From assembly GCA_003153475.1 (NCBI GenBank), contig PLYT01000008.1:1-64000 (forward strand): 64,000 nucleotides of DNA, in the 5' to 3' direction. Every line of letters begins with the position of its first letter. Within the stretch, counting starts at the first letter, position 1. The DNA is from Betaproteobacteria bacterium. GTDB taxonomy: Bacteria; Pseudomonadota; Gammaproteobacteria; Burkholderiales; Casimicrobiaceae. Below the pieces are notes generated by a model, which searched no databases, was not told the DNA's origin, and saw only the letters and a list, made by a program, of their open reading frames with translations. This document shows, one piece after another, positions 38,602-48,076 of this stretch. A program made the position numbers and the translations under genes.

Positions 38602-39498
38602 TCAGCCGCCCGTCGTTTCGCCCCCCATCACCTGGATGACGGTACCCGTGATGTACGAAGAATCGGCCTCCGAGGCGAGGAAGACATAGGTCGGGGCGAG
38701 TTCCTCCGGCTGCGCGGGCCGTCCCATCGGATTGTCCTCTCCGAACTTGGCGACTTTGTCCGGCGACAACCCGGCATCCGACGGGTTCAGCGGCGTCCAT
38801 ACGGGTCCCGGCGCCACCCCATTGACGCGGATGCCACGGTCGATCAGCTCGAGGGCCAGCGTCTTGGTAAATGCGTTGATTGCGCCCTTGGTCGCCGAAT
38901 AGTCGGGCAGTTCCTTCGATCCCATGATGCCGGTCTCGGAGCTCGTCGCGATGATGGCAGAGCCCCGTTGCATGTGACGAAGCGCCGCACGAGCGAGCCA
39001 GAAATAGGAGTACATATTGGTCTTGAACGTCGTATCGAACTCTTCGTCGCTGACATCGGCGAGGGATTTCTTGCGACGCTGGTGTGCCGCGTTGGCGACC
39101 AGGATATCGAGCCGGCCGAAGGCTTCGACCGTTCGCTCCACCGCGTCGTCGCAAGCGCCGACATGCGAAAGATCGCCCGGAATCAACAGGCATTTCGTAC
39201 CGGCCGCTTCGACGGCTGTACGGGTTTCCTTGGCATCGGACTGTTCGATCGGCAGATAGCAGATCGCGACGTTGGCGCCTTCGCGTGCATAGAGCAGGGC
39301 GACGGCGCGGCCGATTCCCGAATCGCCGCCGGTGATCAATGCGGCTTTGCCTTCGAGCTTGCGGGCTGCACGGTAGCGATCGGCGCGATAGCGCGGACGC
39401 GGATCAAGGGCGGATTCAAGGCCCGGCGCGCGCTGATGCTGTTCACCGAATGGCGGCCGTGGCTGCTCCAGAGAGGGGGAAACGAGGTCGTTGGGCAC
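38602..39498 (-). CDS. SDR-family oxidoreductase (YghA-like)
   Basis: The 298-residue enzyme has an N-terminal extension of about 45 residues (Pro/Arg-rich, including ALDPRPRYRADRY) typical of the YghA-type stress SDRs. It then has the NAD(P) motif TGGDSGIGRA, NAA in place of NNAG (VANAAHQ), a catalytic Ser (ATSSE) and Tyr-Lys in YSATKGA. It ends with the usual ITGTVIQVMGGE. The start is a GTG at 39498. The substrate is unknown. The gene stands alone and converges on the small exported protein gene. Confidence 0.88.
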   Translation of the reverse strand: MPNDLVSPSLEQPRPPFGEQHQRAPGLESALDPRPRYRADRYRAARKLEGKAALITGGDSGIGRAVALLYAREGANVAICYLPIEQSDAKETRTAVEAAGTKCLLIPGDLSHVGACDDAVERTVEAFGRLDILVANAAHQRRKKSLADVSDEEFDTTFKTNMYSYFWLARAALRHMQRGSAIIATSSETGIMGSKELPDYSATKGAINAFTKTLALELIDRGIRVNGVAPGPVWTPLNPSDAGLSPDKVAKFGEDNPMGRPAQPEELAPTYVFLASEADSSYITGTVIQVMGGETTGG

Positions 39499-39602
39499 GT
39501 TCAGCAGTTAGGCGTCGGGTGTGGCGGGGTCCTTGCGGCGACCGCATCGCTCATTGGATAGATTCCATGCCGTCGACAAATCGACGCCGGCGGCAACGCA
39601 GC

Positions 39603-39782
39603 TTACTTGTGCGCGAGCTTTTGCTCCGCAAAGAGCACTGCGATATTGTTCGCTGACGAACGCGGTTCGTCGCGTTGCGGCGCCTGGCGCGCGGCCTCGC
39701 GCTTGAGCCGGGCAAAGGTCTTGCGCAGGTCAGTATGGATGCTCGGCGTATAACGGAATGTCGGGTCGAGAACGGATTTCAT
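39603..39782 (-). CDS. 59-residue conserved-looking hypothetical protein
   Basis: ATG 39782 has AGGAGA five bases upstream. The product begins MKSVLDPTFRYTPSIHTDLR, continues with a basic amphipathic helix (KTFARLKREAARQA) and ends VLFAEQKLAHK. I recall similar short proteins in other Burkholderiales but know no function. No membrane or signal segment is present. A longer reading from 39809 lacks a ribosome site. Confidence 0.65.
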   Translation of the reverse strand: MKSVLDPTFRYTPSIHTDLRKTFARLKREAARQAPQRDEPRSSANNIAVLFAEQKLAHK

Positions 39783-39909
39783 CGGGTCTCCTGGTCGGCC
39801 TGGCAACACGGCAAAAGGTACACAATCGAAATCGCGGCCGCTGTCGGTGTTTGTCTGATTTTTGGCCTGATGTGCGCGCGGCGACTATAGGACTTTCTCC
39901 TACACCCGG

Positions 39910-41160
39910 ATGAGCCACCCTTTTCGCCGCTGGTTGCGCAAGCTCGGACCCGGTCTGATCACCGGCGCCGCCGACGACGATCCGAGCGGCATTGCGACCT
40001 ATTCTCAAGCGGGCGCGCAGTTCGGTTTCGGCCTTGGCTGGACGGTAGTGCTCACCCTGCCGCTGATGGTGAGCATCCAGATGATCAGCGCGCGCATCGG
40101 ACGGGTCACCGGGCATGGCCTTGCCAGCAACATTCGCCAGCGCTATCCGGCGCCGGTACTGTATTCCGTGGTCTGGCTGCTGTTCGTCGCGAACACGATC
40201 AACGTGGCGGCTGACATCGCTGCAATGGCGCAGAGCGTGCACCTCGTTGCCGGCGGCCCCACGCAGGTTTATGCACTTGCGTTCGGCGCCGCTTGTCTCG
40301 GCCTCGAGACATTCATGTCATATCGCAAATATGTCCGTTACCTCAAATGGCTGACGTTGGCGCTGTTTGCGTACGTCGGCGTCGTGCTCTCGGTCGACGT
40401 GCCGTGGAGCGAAGTGATCGCCGGGATTGCACTGCCGCGCATGGACTTGTCCGCCACCGCGGTAACGCTGGTCGTCGCGATTTTCGGCACGACAATCAGC
40501 CCTTACCTCTTTTTCTGGCAGGCCGCACAGGAAGTCGAGGACGCCGCAGCGGCGAAGTCCGCCGGCGGAAGCGTGAGTCCGGCGTCGACCGATCGCCACC
40601 TGCGGCGCATCGAATTAGATACGATCGCGGGCATGGTCTTCTCGAACCTGATCGCGCTGGCGATTATCGTCAGCGCCGGCGCGACACTGCATCCGGCGGG
40701 GATCACCCACATCGAAACTTCGGCGCAGGCGGCGGAGGCGCTGCGGCCGATCGCCGGGCCGTTCGCGTTCCTGCTGTTCTGCCTCGGCATCGTCGGCACC
40801 GGCATGCTGGCGGTGCCGGTGCTCGCCGGGTCCGCTGCGTATGCCGTTGCCGAGACTTTTCACTGGAAGCACGGGCTGGACCTCAAGCTGCACGAGGCTC
40901 GAGGCTTTTATGCGATCGTCGCTCTGGCGACTGTGGGCGGCGTGGCACTGACCTTTGCCGGGATCGATCCGATTCGCGCGCTGTTCTGGGCGGCGGTCAT
41001 CAACGGGGTCGCCGCAGTGCCGATCATGGTAGTGATGATGTTGCTGGCGACCGACCGTCGCGTGCTGGGGAAGTTCGTCGTGCGGCGGTGGCTTAAAGCG
41101 GCGGGCTGGCTGGCGATGGCGACGATGGGCGCGGCGGTGGCGGCGATGCTGATTCTGTAG
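39910..41160 (+). CDS. Nramp-superfamily divalent metal transporter, atypical (NRMT-like)
   Basis: This 416-residue membrane protein has about eleven helices. Helix 1 carries GAADDDPSGIATYSQAG in place of the canonical DPGN metal motif. Helix 6 reads IFGTTISPYLFFWQAAQEVE, lacking the Met that binds transition metals in classical MntH/Nramp. That combination resembles the Nramp-related magnesium transporters, so Mg2+ or Mn2+ rather than Fe2+ may be carried; this is inferred. The ATG at 39910 has no strong ribosome site. The gene is monocistronic and divergent from the 59-residue gene. Confidence 0.85.
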   Translation: MSHPFRRWLRKLGPGLITGAADDDPSGIATYSQAGAQFGFGLGWTVVLTLPLMVSIQMISARIGRVTGHGLASNIRQRYPAPVLYSVVWLLFVANTINVAADIAAMAQSVHLVAGGPTQVYALAFGAACLGLETFMSYRKYVRYLKWLTLALFAYVGVVLSVDVPWSEVIAGIALPRMDLSATAVTLVVAIFGTTISPYLFFWQAAQEVEDAAAAKSAGGSVSPASTDRHLRRIELDTIAGMVFSNLIALAIIVSAGATLHPAGITHIETSAQAAEALRPIAGPFAFLLFCLGIVGTGMLAVPVLAGSAAYAVAETFHWKHGLDLKLHEARGFYAIVALATVGGVALTFAGIDPIRALFWAAVINGVAAVPIMVVMMLLATDRRVLGKFVVRRWLKAAGWLAMATMGAAVAAMLIL

Positions 41161-41407
41161 CAAGACCCGGCAACGCAGGCCGCCTGCAATTGCGGTGCCC
41201 ACCGCTCGATCAAAATTGCCATGGCGGTACTGAGCGGACAGCCTCGATCGGCCGTTGCCTGCTGCGCCGAGAAATATCCGCTTGTAAGCGATGCGCGAGG
41301 TCGGTAGCATCGGCGCAGGCAAGGACGTGATCTGCGGCTTCGGTGTCGACTCAGTGTCGAACGGCGCCGATGGCGCCGTCACGGGGCTGGACGCGGGAGA
41401 AATTGCG

Positions 41408-43498
41408 ATGAGTACGGGGTACGCGCTGCATGGGTCGGTGGCGGTAATCACGCTCGATAATCCGCCGGTCAACGGCATGAACCATGCGGTGCGGCTCGCT
41501 GTCGTCGACGGAATCGACCGGGCGCAAGCTGACCCGGCAGTCAGCGCAATCATCCTGACCGGCGCCGGCGGCTTGTTCTCCGGTGGCGCCGACATTCGCG
41601 AGTTCGCCACGCCGCAGGCTCGGGCCGAGCCGACGCTGCCGACGGTCATCGCCATCGTGGAAGCTAGCGACAAGCCCGTGATCGCCGCAATCGGTGGCAG
41701 CTGCATGGGGGGCGGCCTCGAGTTGGCACTCGGCTGCCATTTCCGAGTTGCGGTGCCTCACGCGCAGGTCGCCCTTCCGGAGGTCAAGCTGGGTCTGTTG
41801 CCGGGCGCCGGCGGCACGCAAAGGTTGCCCCGCGCGATCGGAGTCGAGGCGGCATTGAACATGATCGTCTCGGGTGCCAGTGTGCCGTGCGAGCGCTTCC
41901 GCGGCAGCGTGCTGTTCGATGCAATCGTCGACGGCGATCTGTTGCAGGGCGCGCTTGCATTCGCTTCGGGCGCCAGTGCCGGACAGCGACCTTTGCCTCG
42001 CGTGCGCGATATCGCCATCCATTACCCGAACGCCGACGCGCTATTCCAGTTCGCCCGCAACACTGTCGGCGCGCTCGCCCGCGGCTTTCCGGCGCCGCTC
42101 AAATGCATCGACGCCGTCGCCGCGGCCGTAACGATGCCGTTCGACGAAGGCCTGCGTTACGAGCGGGAGCTGTTTATCCAGCTCGCGCAAACGTCGGAAT
42201 CGCGCGCCTTGAGGCACGCCTTTTTCGCCGAGCGCGCGGCGGCCAAGATAGCCGACATTGCTCCCGGGACGATGCCGCGCCCGATCGACACGGCAGCGGT
42301 GATCGGCGCAGGAACGATGGGCGGCGGCATTGCGATCTGTCTGCTCGACGCCGGCATTCCGGTTGCTTTGCTCGAGACCACGCAGGAAGCGCTCGGCAAG
42401 GGTGTTGCGAACATCCGCACGCACTACGACAAGGCGCTGGCCAAGGGCCGCCTCTCCGCCGGCGAGCTCGACCGAAAAATGACCAGGCTGAAGCCGACGC
42501 TGGCGTACAGTGATCTTGCGGGTGCGGACCTAGTCATCGAAGCGGTATTCGAGGACCTGGCGGTCAAGCAGCAGGTGTTCGAGCGGCTGGACGTGGTCGC
42601 GAAGCCGGCAGCCATCCTCGCCAGCAATACATCGACGCTGGATCTGAACAAGATCGCCGCGTTCACCGCGCGCCCGCAAAACGTCGTCGGCATGCATTTT
42701 TTCAGCCCGGCCAACGTGATGAAGTTGCTCGAAGTCGTGCGCGGCGCCAGGACAGGAAGTGATGTGCTGGTCACCGTCATGAACGTCGCCAAGAGGATGC
42801 GCAAGACTGCGGTCGTCTCCGGCGTATGCGACGGCTTCATCGGCAACCGCATGATCGAGCAGTATCTGCGCCAGGCGCTATTTCTGCTCGAGGAAGGCGC
42901 ATCGCCCGGCCAGGTCGATCGTGCGCTGGAGAAATTCGGGATGGCGATGGGGCCGTTCCGCATGAGCGACCTCGCCGGCAACGATGTCGGCTGGTACATC
43001 CGCAAGCGCCGCTACGTCGAGAAGCCTCAGCTCGTCTATTCGCGCATCGCCGACCGGCTTTGCGAGCTGGGCCGCTTCGGGCAGAAGACGGGCCTCGGCT
43101 GGTACCGATACGAACCGGGACGCCGCGATGCGCTGCCCGATCCGGCGGTCGACGCATTGATCGCCGGTTATCGCGCCGAGCAGGGCATGACGCCGCGCGC
43201 GATCGAAGACCGGGAGATCGTCGAGCGGTGCATCTACGCGCTGGTCAACGAAGGCGCGCGCATACTGGAAGACGGCATCGCATCGCGCGCCTCCGACATC
43301 GACGTCGTCTATCTGACCGGCTACGGCTTCCCGCTCTATCGCGGCGGGCCGATGCATTACGCCGATACGGTCGGCCTGTTCAACGTGATCCGCGCGATGC
43401 GCCGGTTTGGCGCCTCCGGCCGCGGCGATCCGGCGTTCTGGCAGCCGGCGCCGCTGCTGGCTCGGTTTGGCGCCGAAGGCAAGACGTTCAGCAGCTAA
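41408..43498 (+). CDS. fadJ: Bifunctional enoyl-CoA hydratase / 3-hydroxyacyl-CoA dehydrogenase
   Basis: This 696-residue beta-oxidation multienzyme begins with a crotonase domain (about 1-190: oxyanion-hole segments GAGGLFSGGADIREF and GGSCMGGGLELALG, Glu in PEVKLGLLPGAGGTQRL). A linker leads to the NAD-binding 3-hydroxyacyl-CoA dehydrogenase domain (about 295-475: VIGAGTMGGGIA, ASNTSTLDLN, catalytic His in GMHFFSPANVMKLLE) and two C-terminal helical domains. ATG 41408 with GGGAGA upstream is preferred to the open frame from 41291. The thiolase gene starts 12 bases after the stop. Symbol by family; fadB or fadJ cannot be separated from sequence alone. Confidence 0.9.
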   Translation: MSTGYALHGSVAVITLDNPPVNGMNHAVRLAVVDGIDRAQADPAVSAIILTGAGGLFSGGADIREFATPQARAEPTLPTVIAIVEASDKPVIAAIGGSCMGGGLELALGCHFRVAVPHAQVALPEVKLGLLPGAGGTQRLPRAIGVEAALNMIVSGASVPCERFRGSVLFDAIVDGDLLQGALAFASGASAGQRPLPRVRDIAIHYPNADALFQFARNTVGALARGFPAPLKCIDAVAAAVTMPFDEGLRYERELFIQLAQTSESRALRHAFFAERAAAKIADIAPGTMPRPIDTAAVIGAGTMGGGIAICLLDAGIPVALLETTQEALGKGVANIRTHYDKALAKGRLSAGELDRKMTRLKPTLAYSDLAGADLVIEAVFEDLAVKQQVFERLDVVAKPAAILASNTSTLDLNKIAAFTARPQNVVGMHFFSPANVMKLLEVVRGARTGSDVLVTVMNVAKRMRKTAVVSGVCDGFIGNRMIEQYLRQALFLLEEGASPGQVDRALEKFGMAMGPFRMSDLAGNDVGWYIRKRRYVEKPQLVYSRIADRLCELGRFGQKTGLGWYRYEPGRRDALPDPAVDALIAGYRAEQGMTPRAIEDREIVERCIYALVNEGARILEDGIASRASDIDVVYLTGYGFPLYRGGPMHYADTVGLFNVIRAMRRFGASGRGDPAFWQPAPLLARFGAEGKTFSS

Positions 43499-43510
43499 AG
43501 GCATGCCGTT

Positions 43511-44689
43511 ATGACCGACGCAGTCGTCGTATCCTACGCGCGCACCGGACTCGCGAAATCCTGGCGCGGCGCACTCAACATGACGCACGGCGCGACGATG
43601 GGGGCCCATGTCGTGCGGCACGCGATCGAGCGCGCGGGACTTTCGCCGGGCGAGGTCGACGACGTCCTGATCGGATGCGCGTTTCCCGAAGGCGCTACCG
43701 GCTACAACATCGCGCGTCAGATCGCCATCCGCGCCGGCTGTCCCGTCACCGTTCCCGGCGCGACGGTCAACCGCTTCTGCTCGTCGGGCCTGCAGACGAT
43801 CGCGCTCGCTGCGCAGCGCATCATCGCAGGCGAAGCCGAGGCGTTCGTCGCCGGCGGCGTCGAATCGATTTCGTGCGTGCAAAACGAAATGAACAAGCAC
43901 ATGTTGCGCGAATCGTGGCTCGTCGAGAAGAAGCCCGCCGTCTACTGGCCGATGCTGGAGACCGCGGAGAACGTCGCGCGGCGCTATGGCATTTCGCGCG
44001 AGGCACAGGACGAGTACGGCGCGCGCAGCCAGCAGCGGGCGGCAGCGGCCGCGGCGGCGCACCGTTTCGACGACGAGATCGTGCCGCTGACGGTGACGAC
44101 GGGGGTTGCCGACAAGGAGTCCAATCGACTCTATACGCGCGAAGTGACGCTGGCATCCGACGAAGGGATTCGCGCCGATACGACGTACGAAGCCGTCGCA
44201 CGCATCAAGCCAGCGCTGCCGGGCGGGGTCATTGCGGCGGGCAACGCCAGCCAGTTCTCCGATGGCGCCGCGGCATGCGTCGTCGTCAGCGACAAGCTCG
44301 CGGCAAAGCGCGGCCTTAAGCCGCTGGGCATATTCCGCGGCTTCGCCGTCGCCGGCTGCGAGCCCGATGAAATGGGCATCGGCCCCGTCTTTGCGGTTCC
44401 GAAGCTCCTCGCGCGCACCGGCGTGAAAATGGACGACATCGGCCTGTGGGAATTGAACGAGGCGTTCGCCGTGCAGGTCATCTACTGCCGCGACAAGCTC
44501 GGTATTCCGGACGATTCGCTGAATGTCGACGGCGGCGCCATCGCCGTCGGACATCCGTATGGCGTATCGGGGACGCGGCTTACTGGCCACGCCCTGCTCG
44601 AAGGCAAGCGGCGCGGCGTCAAATACGTCGTCGTGACGATGTGCATCGGCGGCGGCATGGGTGCCGCTGGTCTGTTCGAGGTGGCGTAG
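43511..44689 (+). CDS. fadA: Acetyl-CoA C-acyltransferase (thiolase)
   Basis: The 392-residue thiolase cleaves 3-ketoacyl-CoA with CoA, completing the cycle begun by the preceding multienzyme. It has the acyl-binding Cys90 in NRFCSSG, the catalytic His348 in VGHPYGVSG and the proton-transfer Cys378 in CIGGGMG. The length is normal. ATG 43511 lies 12 bases after the fadJ-like stop, so both form an operon. Short copies of thiolase-like 3' sequence recur about 350 bases downstream in gene debris. Confidence 0.93.
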   Translation: MTDAVVVSYARTGLAKSWRGALNMTHGATMGAHVVRHAIERAGLSPGEVDDVLIGCAFPEGATGYNIARQIAIRAGCPVTVPGATVNRFCSSGLQTIALAAQRIIAGEAEAFVAGGVESISCVQNEMNKHMLRESWLVEKKPAVYWPMLETAENVARRYGISREAQDEYGARSQQRAAAAAAAHRFDDEIVPLTVTTGVADKESNRLYTREVTLASDEGIRADTTYEAVARIKPALPGGVIAAGNASQFSDGAAACVVVSDKLAAKRGLKPLGIFRGFAVAGCEPDEMGIGPVFAVPKLLARTGVKMDDIGLWELNEAFAVQVIYCRDKLGIPDDSLNVDGGAIAVGHPYGVSGTRLTGHALLEGKRRGVKYVVVTMCIGGGMGAAGLFEVA

Positions 44690-44724
44690 ACGCGGCGACT
44701 CCAACTGACTATCGTCTGCATCCA

Positions 44725-44915
44725 TTGGGTCGTTCGCGCCGTACTGCCATTGCCGCCGGCCTGCTCGCGCTGGCGATTGCCGTTCCGGTGCAAGCTCAGC
44801 AGGCGCCAAGCCTGTACAAGCGCCTCGGCGGGTATGACGCGCTCGCCGCCGTCACCGACGATTTCCTCGGTCGACTGGCCACCGATCCGCAGTTCAGCAA
44901 GTTCTTCGTCGGGCC
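44725..44915 (+). pseudogene. 5' fragment of an exported truncated-hemoglobin gene
   Basis: From a possible TTG at 44725 the frame gives a signal peptide (AIAAGLLALAIAVPVQAQ) and then SLYKRLGGYDALAAVTDDFL and ATDPQFSKFFVG, the first third of a group-I truncated hemoglobin. After that the sequence abruptly becomes a copy of another gene end, and the heme-ligand His region is missing. The frame runs on to 44961 as unrelated residues. This is a gene remnant. Confidence 0.7.
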
Positions 44916-45001
44916 TACGGCTTGGGAGCGACGGCGACGACCTCGAGTGACTGGCTCTTGACCTGCTTGATCAGCGAGCCGGTCACCGTGAGGAATTCCA
45001 G
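44916..45001. repeat. 86-base duplicate of the 3' end of the FxLYD-like gene
   Basis: Positions 44916-45001 match 48078-48163 in the same orientation with 7 mismatches in 86 by my hand alignment. In the source copy this is the 3' end of the minus-strand gene at 48077-48481. Here it lies between a globin fragment and a thiolase-like tail. Confidence 0.85.
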
Positions 45002-45002
45002 A

Positions 45003-45044
45003 GGCGGCGGCATGGGTGCCGCCGGTCTGTTCGAGCTGGTGTAA
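45003..45044 (+). repeat. 42-base copy of a thiolase gene 3' end
   Basis: This stretch matches 44648-44689, the last codons of the thiolase gene, with 4 mismatches in 42 bases. It would encode [13 protein letters not shown] and a stop. It is a fragment, not a gene. Confidence 0.8.
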
Positions 45045-45108
45045 GCATCAGCGGCGAGCATTCATGTCGGCAGCGCGAGTCACGCGTGGATACGGCAATT
45101 CGCCTGTG

Positions 45109-46343
45109 CTAGTCGGTCGACCGCAGCGCCTTCGCCGCCACCAATGTGCCAATCCTTTTCCCCATCGCTGCACCGACCTCCGCAGAATTGCGGTAGTGCA
45201 CGCCGTCGTAAACGCGAGCGTTGGCGACTTCCAGCACGAAATCGTCGATCTGCGTCCAACTGTGGACGACGCCTGGCGCCGTCGGGCTGGTTGTGCTCAG
45301 CGTCGGCATGGGCCCGGTGCCGATCTCTGCCACCAGCACCGCGCCCACAGCTCCTGCCACGATGCAATGGCACACGGATATTCGGGGTGCATAGGCGTGT
45401 CGATGAACGGCAGCCAGCCTGCGTCACGTTCAGTCGCATCGTTGCCATCGATGTCACCGTTGCGAATCGCGGTAACCGGCCGCCAGAAGTTGTAGTAGTA
45501 CTTGGCGTCGAAGACCGCGATCATCGCGTCGTCGATCGCCTCGGCGGTCGTTGCAAGCAACCGCGCGTTCTGCGTCACCTCTCTGCCGGCCAGGTTGGCG
45601 ACTGAACGTACGACCGGATAGTAGATCGTCGGCGCGGTGGCTTCCCAGAAGCGGGCGATCTCGGTTTGTGCCGGCGTTCTCGTCGTGCTGTTTTTCGCGC
45701 CGACCGCCTTGATCTCGTTGTAGTCACGCACCCATACCGCACTCGTGAGGGCTGGCGGGGGCGCAGGTCGAAATTGGTCGCACGAGCTCATCACCCATGG
45801 CTTGCGCTGCGGCCACTGCGGAACCGCGGGAATTACAGTGGGGACGTATACGCCGGCAGTCGTAGCGGGCCGGTAGCGTTCGGGCGCTGCGGGGCCGTCG
45901 TCCGCGCGCCAAGCGAGAACAGCCGCGGCGGCCTGTTCGCCTGCGGCGATCCCCGCCGTCTTCGCGGGGCCATCGGCGATCGCGCCGAGCGCGCTCCCGG
46001 AGGCCTTGTCGATCGCGACCTGTTGCGACGGCACCAGGCGCGACAGCATCGCGCGGTTCGCGGCCGCGACCGCGGCGGCAACCGACGCATCCGGGGCGGC
46101 ATTCAGCATAACGAGATCGGGAGGATAGCGTTTGGTGATGGCGTTGACGACCTCGTAGACAGCGGTCTGCACCAAGGCCAGCGTCCGGTTGGCGGGCGGT
46201 GGCCCCAGGCCGGCGGCGACCGTGATGTCGGCTGCAGTCGCGTTCCAGTCGGTGACTACGTCGGCCGCTGCCATCGGCTCCGCAAGCAATAACGCCATTG
46301 CTACCGGCAGCACCACCCAGCAGAACGTCCTGGTGTTGTTCAT
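45109..46343 (-). pseudogene. Vanadium-dependent haloperoxidase/PAP2-like exported protein with a -1 frameshift
   Basis: ATG 46343 starts a signal peptide (WVVLPVAMALLLAEPMAAAD) and a helical domain. Active-site motifs follow: YYNFWRPVTAIRNGD (Lys/Arg-type anion pocket) and MHPEYPCA. Just after PCA the frame breaks; the next frame supplies HCIVAGAVGAVLVAEIG, later GVHYRNSAEVG with the His ligand, and the stop at 45109. One base added near 45375 restores one protein of about 410 residues. Such proteins are periplasmic and bind vanadate or act as phosphatases. The break is inside the conserved HPEYPxxH motif. Confidence 0.75.
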
Positions 46344-46525
46344 GGCCTGGTCCTCGCTTTGTCGAGCGCCGATGTTTGCGAAGGCAAGCGCAGATGTCCG
46401 GATCGCACTCGCCAACACGCACTCCACAGCTCCGCGCGGCAAGCCAGTGTCGCGAATTATCCACGCGAAGTAAATGTTGCAATGAGGATTAGACTCCTTT
46501 GGATAATGGAGTAATAATCATAAGC

Positions 46526-47422
46526 ATGGATAAGTTTGCAGCAATGACGACATTTGTACGGATCGTGGAAAAGGGAAGCCTTACCGCGGCTGCGAATGCG
46601 CTCAACACCTCCCTGCCGACCGTGGTCCGGATCCTGGCCACGCTCGAACGCCAGCTTGGCGTATCCCTGTTGAACCGCACCACGCGCCGAATCCATTTGA
46701 CGGATGAAGGCGCTCAATACCTTGAACGCTGTCGTGCGATTCTTTCCGAGGTCCAGGACGCCGAGGCGGAATTGCGCTCCAGTCAAGCCGAGCCGCAAGG
46801 CGCGCTGACGGTGACCGCATCGGTTTTATTCGGCCGACGCTATGTCGCGCCGATTGTGAGCGAGTTCATCCGGCGCCATCAAAACGTCAACGTGGAAATG
46901 CTGTTCGTCGATCGCGTGGTAAACATGGTCGAGGAAGGTGTAGATGTCGGCGTGCGGATTGGACATCCGAAAGATTCGTCGCTCGTGGCAATCCAGGTCG
47001 GGCACGTTCGACGCGTCATCTGCGCAAGCCCGCGATACCTTCGCCGCCACGGTATTCCGCGCACGCCGGACGAGGTCCGGACGCATCGTTGCATCAGGCA
47101 CATAGGCCTCTCACCGCGAAACGAATGGAGCTTCCGGGTCGGCCGGCGCGTCGTAACTATTCCGATTACCTGTGTGATCGTATGCAATGAGATCGACAGC
47201 ACCTTGAATGCGTGCACAACCGGCATCGGGCTGGGCATGTTTCTGTCGTATCAGACCGCGCCGTACAGGAAGTCGAAAAAGATCCGATACGTCCTGGAAG
47301 AGTTTGAAAACGAGCCGGTGCCCGTGCAGATAATCTATCCGCATACCAGACGACTTTCGACTACCGTGCGCGCATTTGTCGACGAGTGCGTAAGAAACCT
47401 TCGACACGTCAGTCTTGACTGA
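46526..47422 (+). CDS. LysR-family transcriptional regulator
   Basis: This 298-residue regulator has an N-terminal winged helix-turn-helix (FVRIVEKGSLTAAANALNTS, then LPTVVRILATLERQLGVSLL) and a LysR effector domain (about 90-295). The ATG at 46526 keeps the standard MDKFAAMTTFVRI opening; a TTG at 46499 is also in frame. It diverges from the haloperoxidase-like gene across about 180 AT-rich bases, the usual arrangement for a LysR regulator and its target. The effector is unknown. Its stop overlaps the convergent DUF1415 gene by 14 bases. Confidence 0.88.
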   Translation: MDKFAAMTTFVRIVEKGSLTAAANALNTSLPTVVRILATLERQLGVSLLNRTTRRIHLTDEGAQYLERCRAILSEVQDAEAELRSSQAEPQGALTVTASVLFGRRYVAPIVSEFIRRHQNVNVEMLFVDRVVNMVEEGVDVGVRIGHPKDSSLVAIQVGHVRRVICASPRYLRRHGIPRTPDEVRTHRCIRHIGLSPRNEWSFRVGRRVVTIPITCVIVCNEIDSTLNACTTGIGLGMFLSYQTAPYRKSKKIRYVLEEFENEPVPVQIIYPHTRRLSTTVRAFVDECVRNLRHVSLD

Positions 47423-48005
47423 AAGAAAGGTGGTCGGCCTCCCACAACCGTCGCCACCCTCCGTGACCGAGTCGGCGCAGCGTCTCGATATTCCGCTCGT
47501 AAATGGTTGCAGCATCGGGAAACGCCGCCACGGCACGATCGATGCTGGCCTCGCGCAGCAGATGTAGCATCGGGTGCGGTGAGCGGTTCGTGAAGTTCGC
47601 AATGTCATCGGGTGCGCTCCCGGCGAACTCGTAGGCCGGGTGGAAGCTAGCGATCTGCAAGATGCCTTCCTGCCCATAGTGCCTGAGCTCGGCATCGGCG
47701 TCCTTCAGGAAAAGGTGGTATGCGGTGAAATCGTTCAGCACCCGCGGATGGATCAGCAGCGTCGTATCGATTTCTTCCGGATTGGCTTGTCCCAGCAGTT
47801 CGAGCTCGTGCCGCAGCTCAGCGAGCAGTCCCCCAGCCGTCGTCGCCGCGGTGACCGCGTAGCGAATCTGTCGCTTGACGTAGACGGCCTTGGCGAACGG
47901 GCACAGGTTGAGTCCGATCACCACCCGCTCCAGCCAGCGCTGCGTCGACGCTATGACGTCGGCGGTGGTCGCAGCATCGTCGAACGGGGCCCGGACGTCG
48001 TTCAT
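47409..48005 (-). CDS. DUF1415 domain protein
   Basis: The 198-residue soluble protein has the DUF1415 hallmarks: TQRWLERVVIGLNLCPFAKA near the N-terminus, DTTLLIHPRVLNDF in the middle, QIASFHPAYEFAG, and ANFTNRSPHPMLHLLREASI followed by the YERNIETLRRLG end. The family is common in Beta- and Gammaproteobacteria and its function is unknown. The ATG at 48005 fits the family start. The FxLYD-like gene lies upstream on the same strand, 71 bases away. Confidence 0.88.
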   Translation of the reverse strand: MNDVRAPFDDAATTADVIASTQRWLERVVIGLNLCPFAKAVYVKRQIRYAVTAATTAGGLLAELRHELELLGQANPEEIDTTLLIHPRVLNDFTAYHLFLKDADAELRHYGQEGILQIASFHPAYEFAGSAPDDIANFTNRSPHPMLHLLREASIDRAVAAFPDAATIYERNIETLRRLGHGGWRRLWEADHLSFSQD

Positions 48006-48076
48006 GGCGGGGAAACAGCGACGGTTTGCGCTCGTCGACTCACGCCAACCGGCCCGCGATTTGCCGCTGAGCCTGC

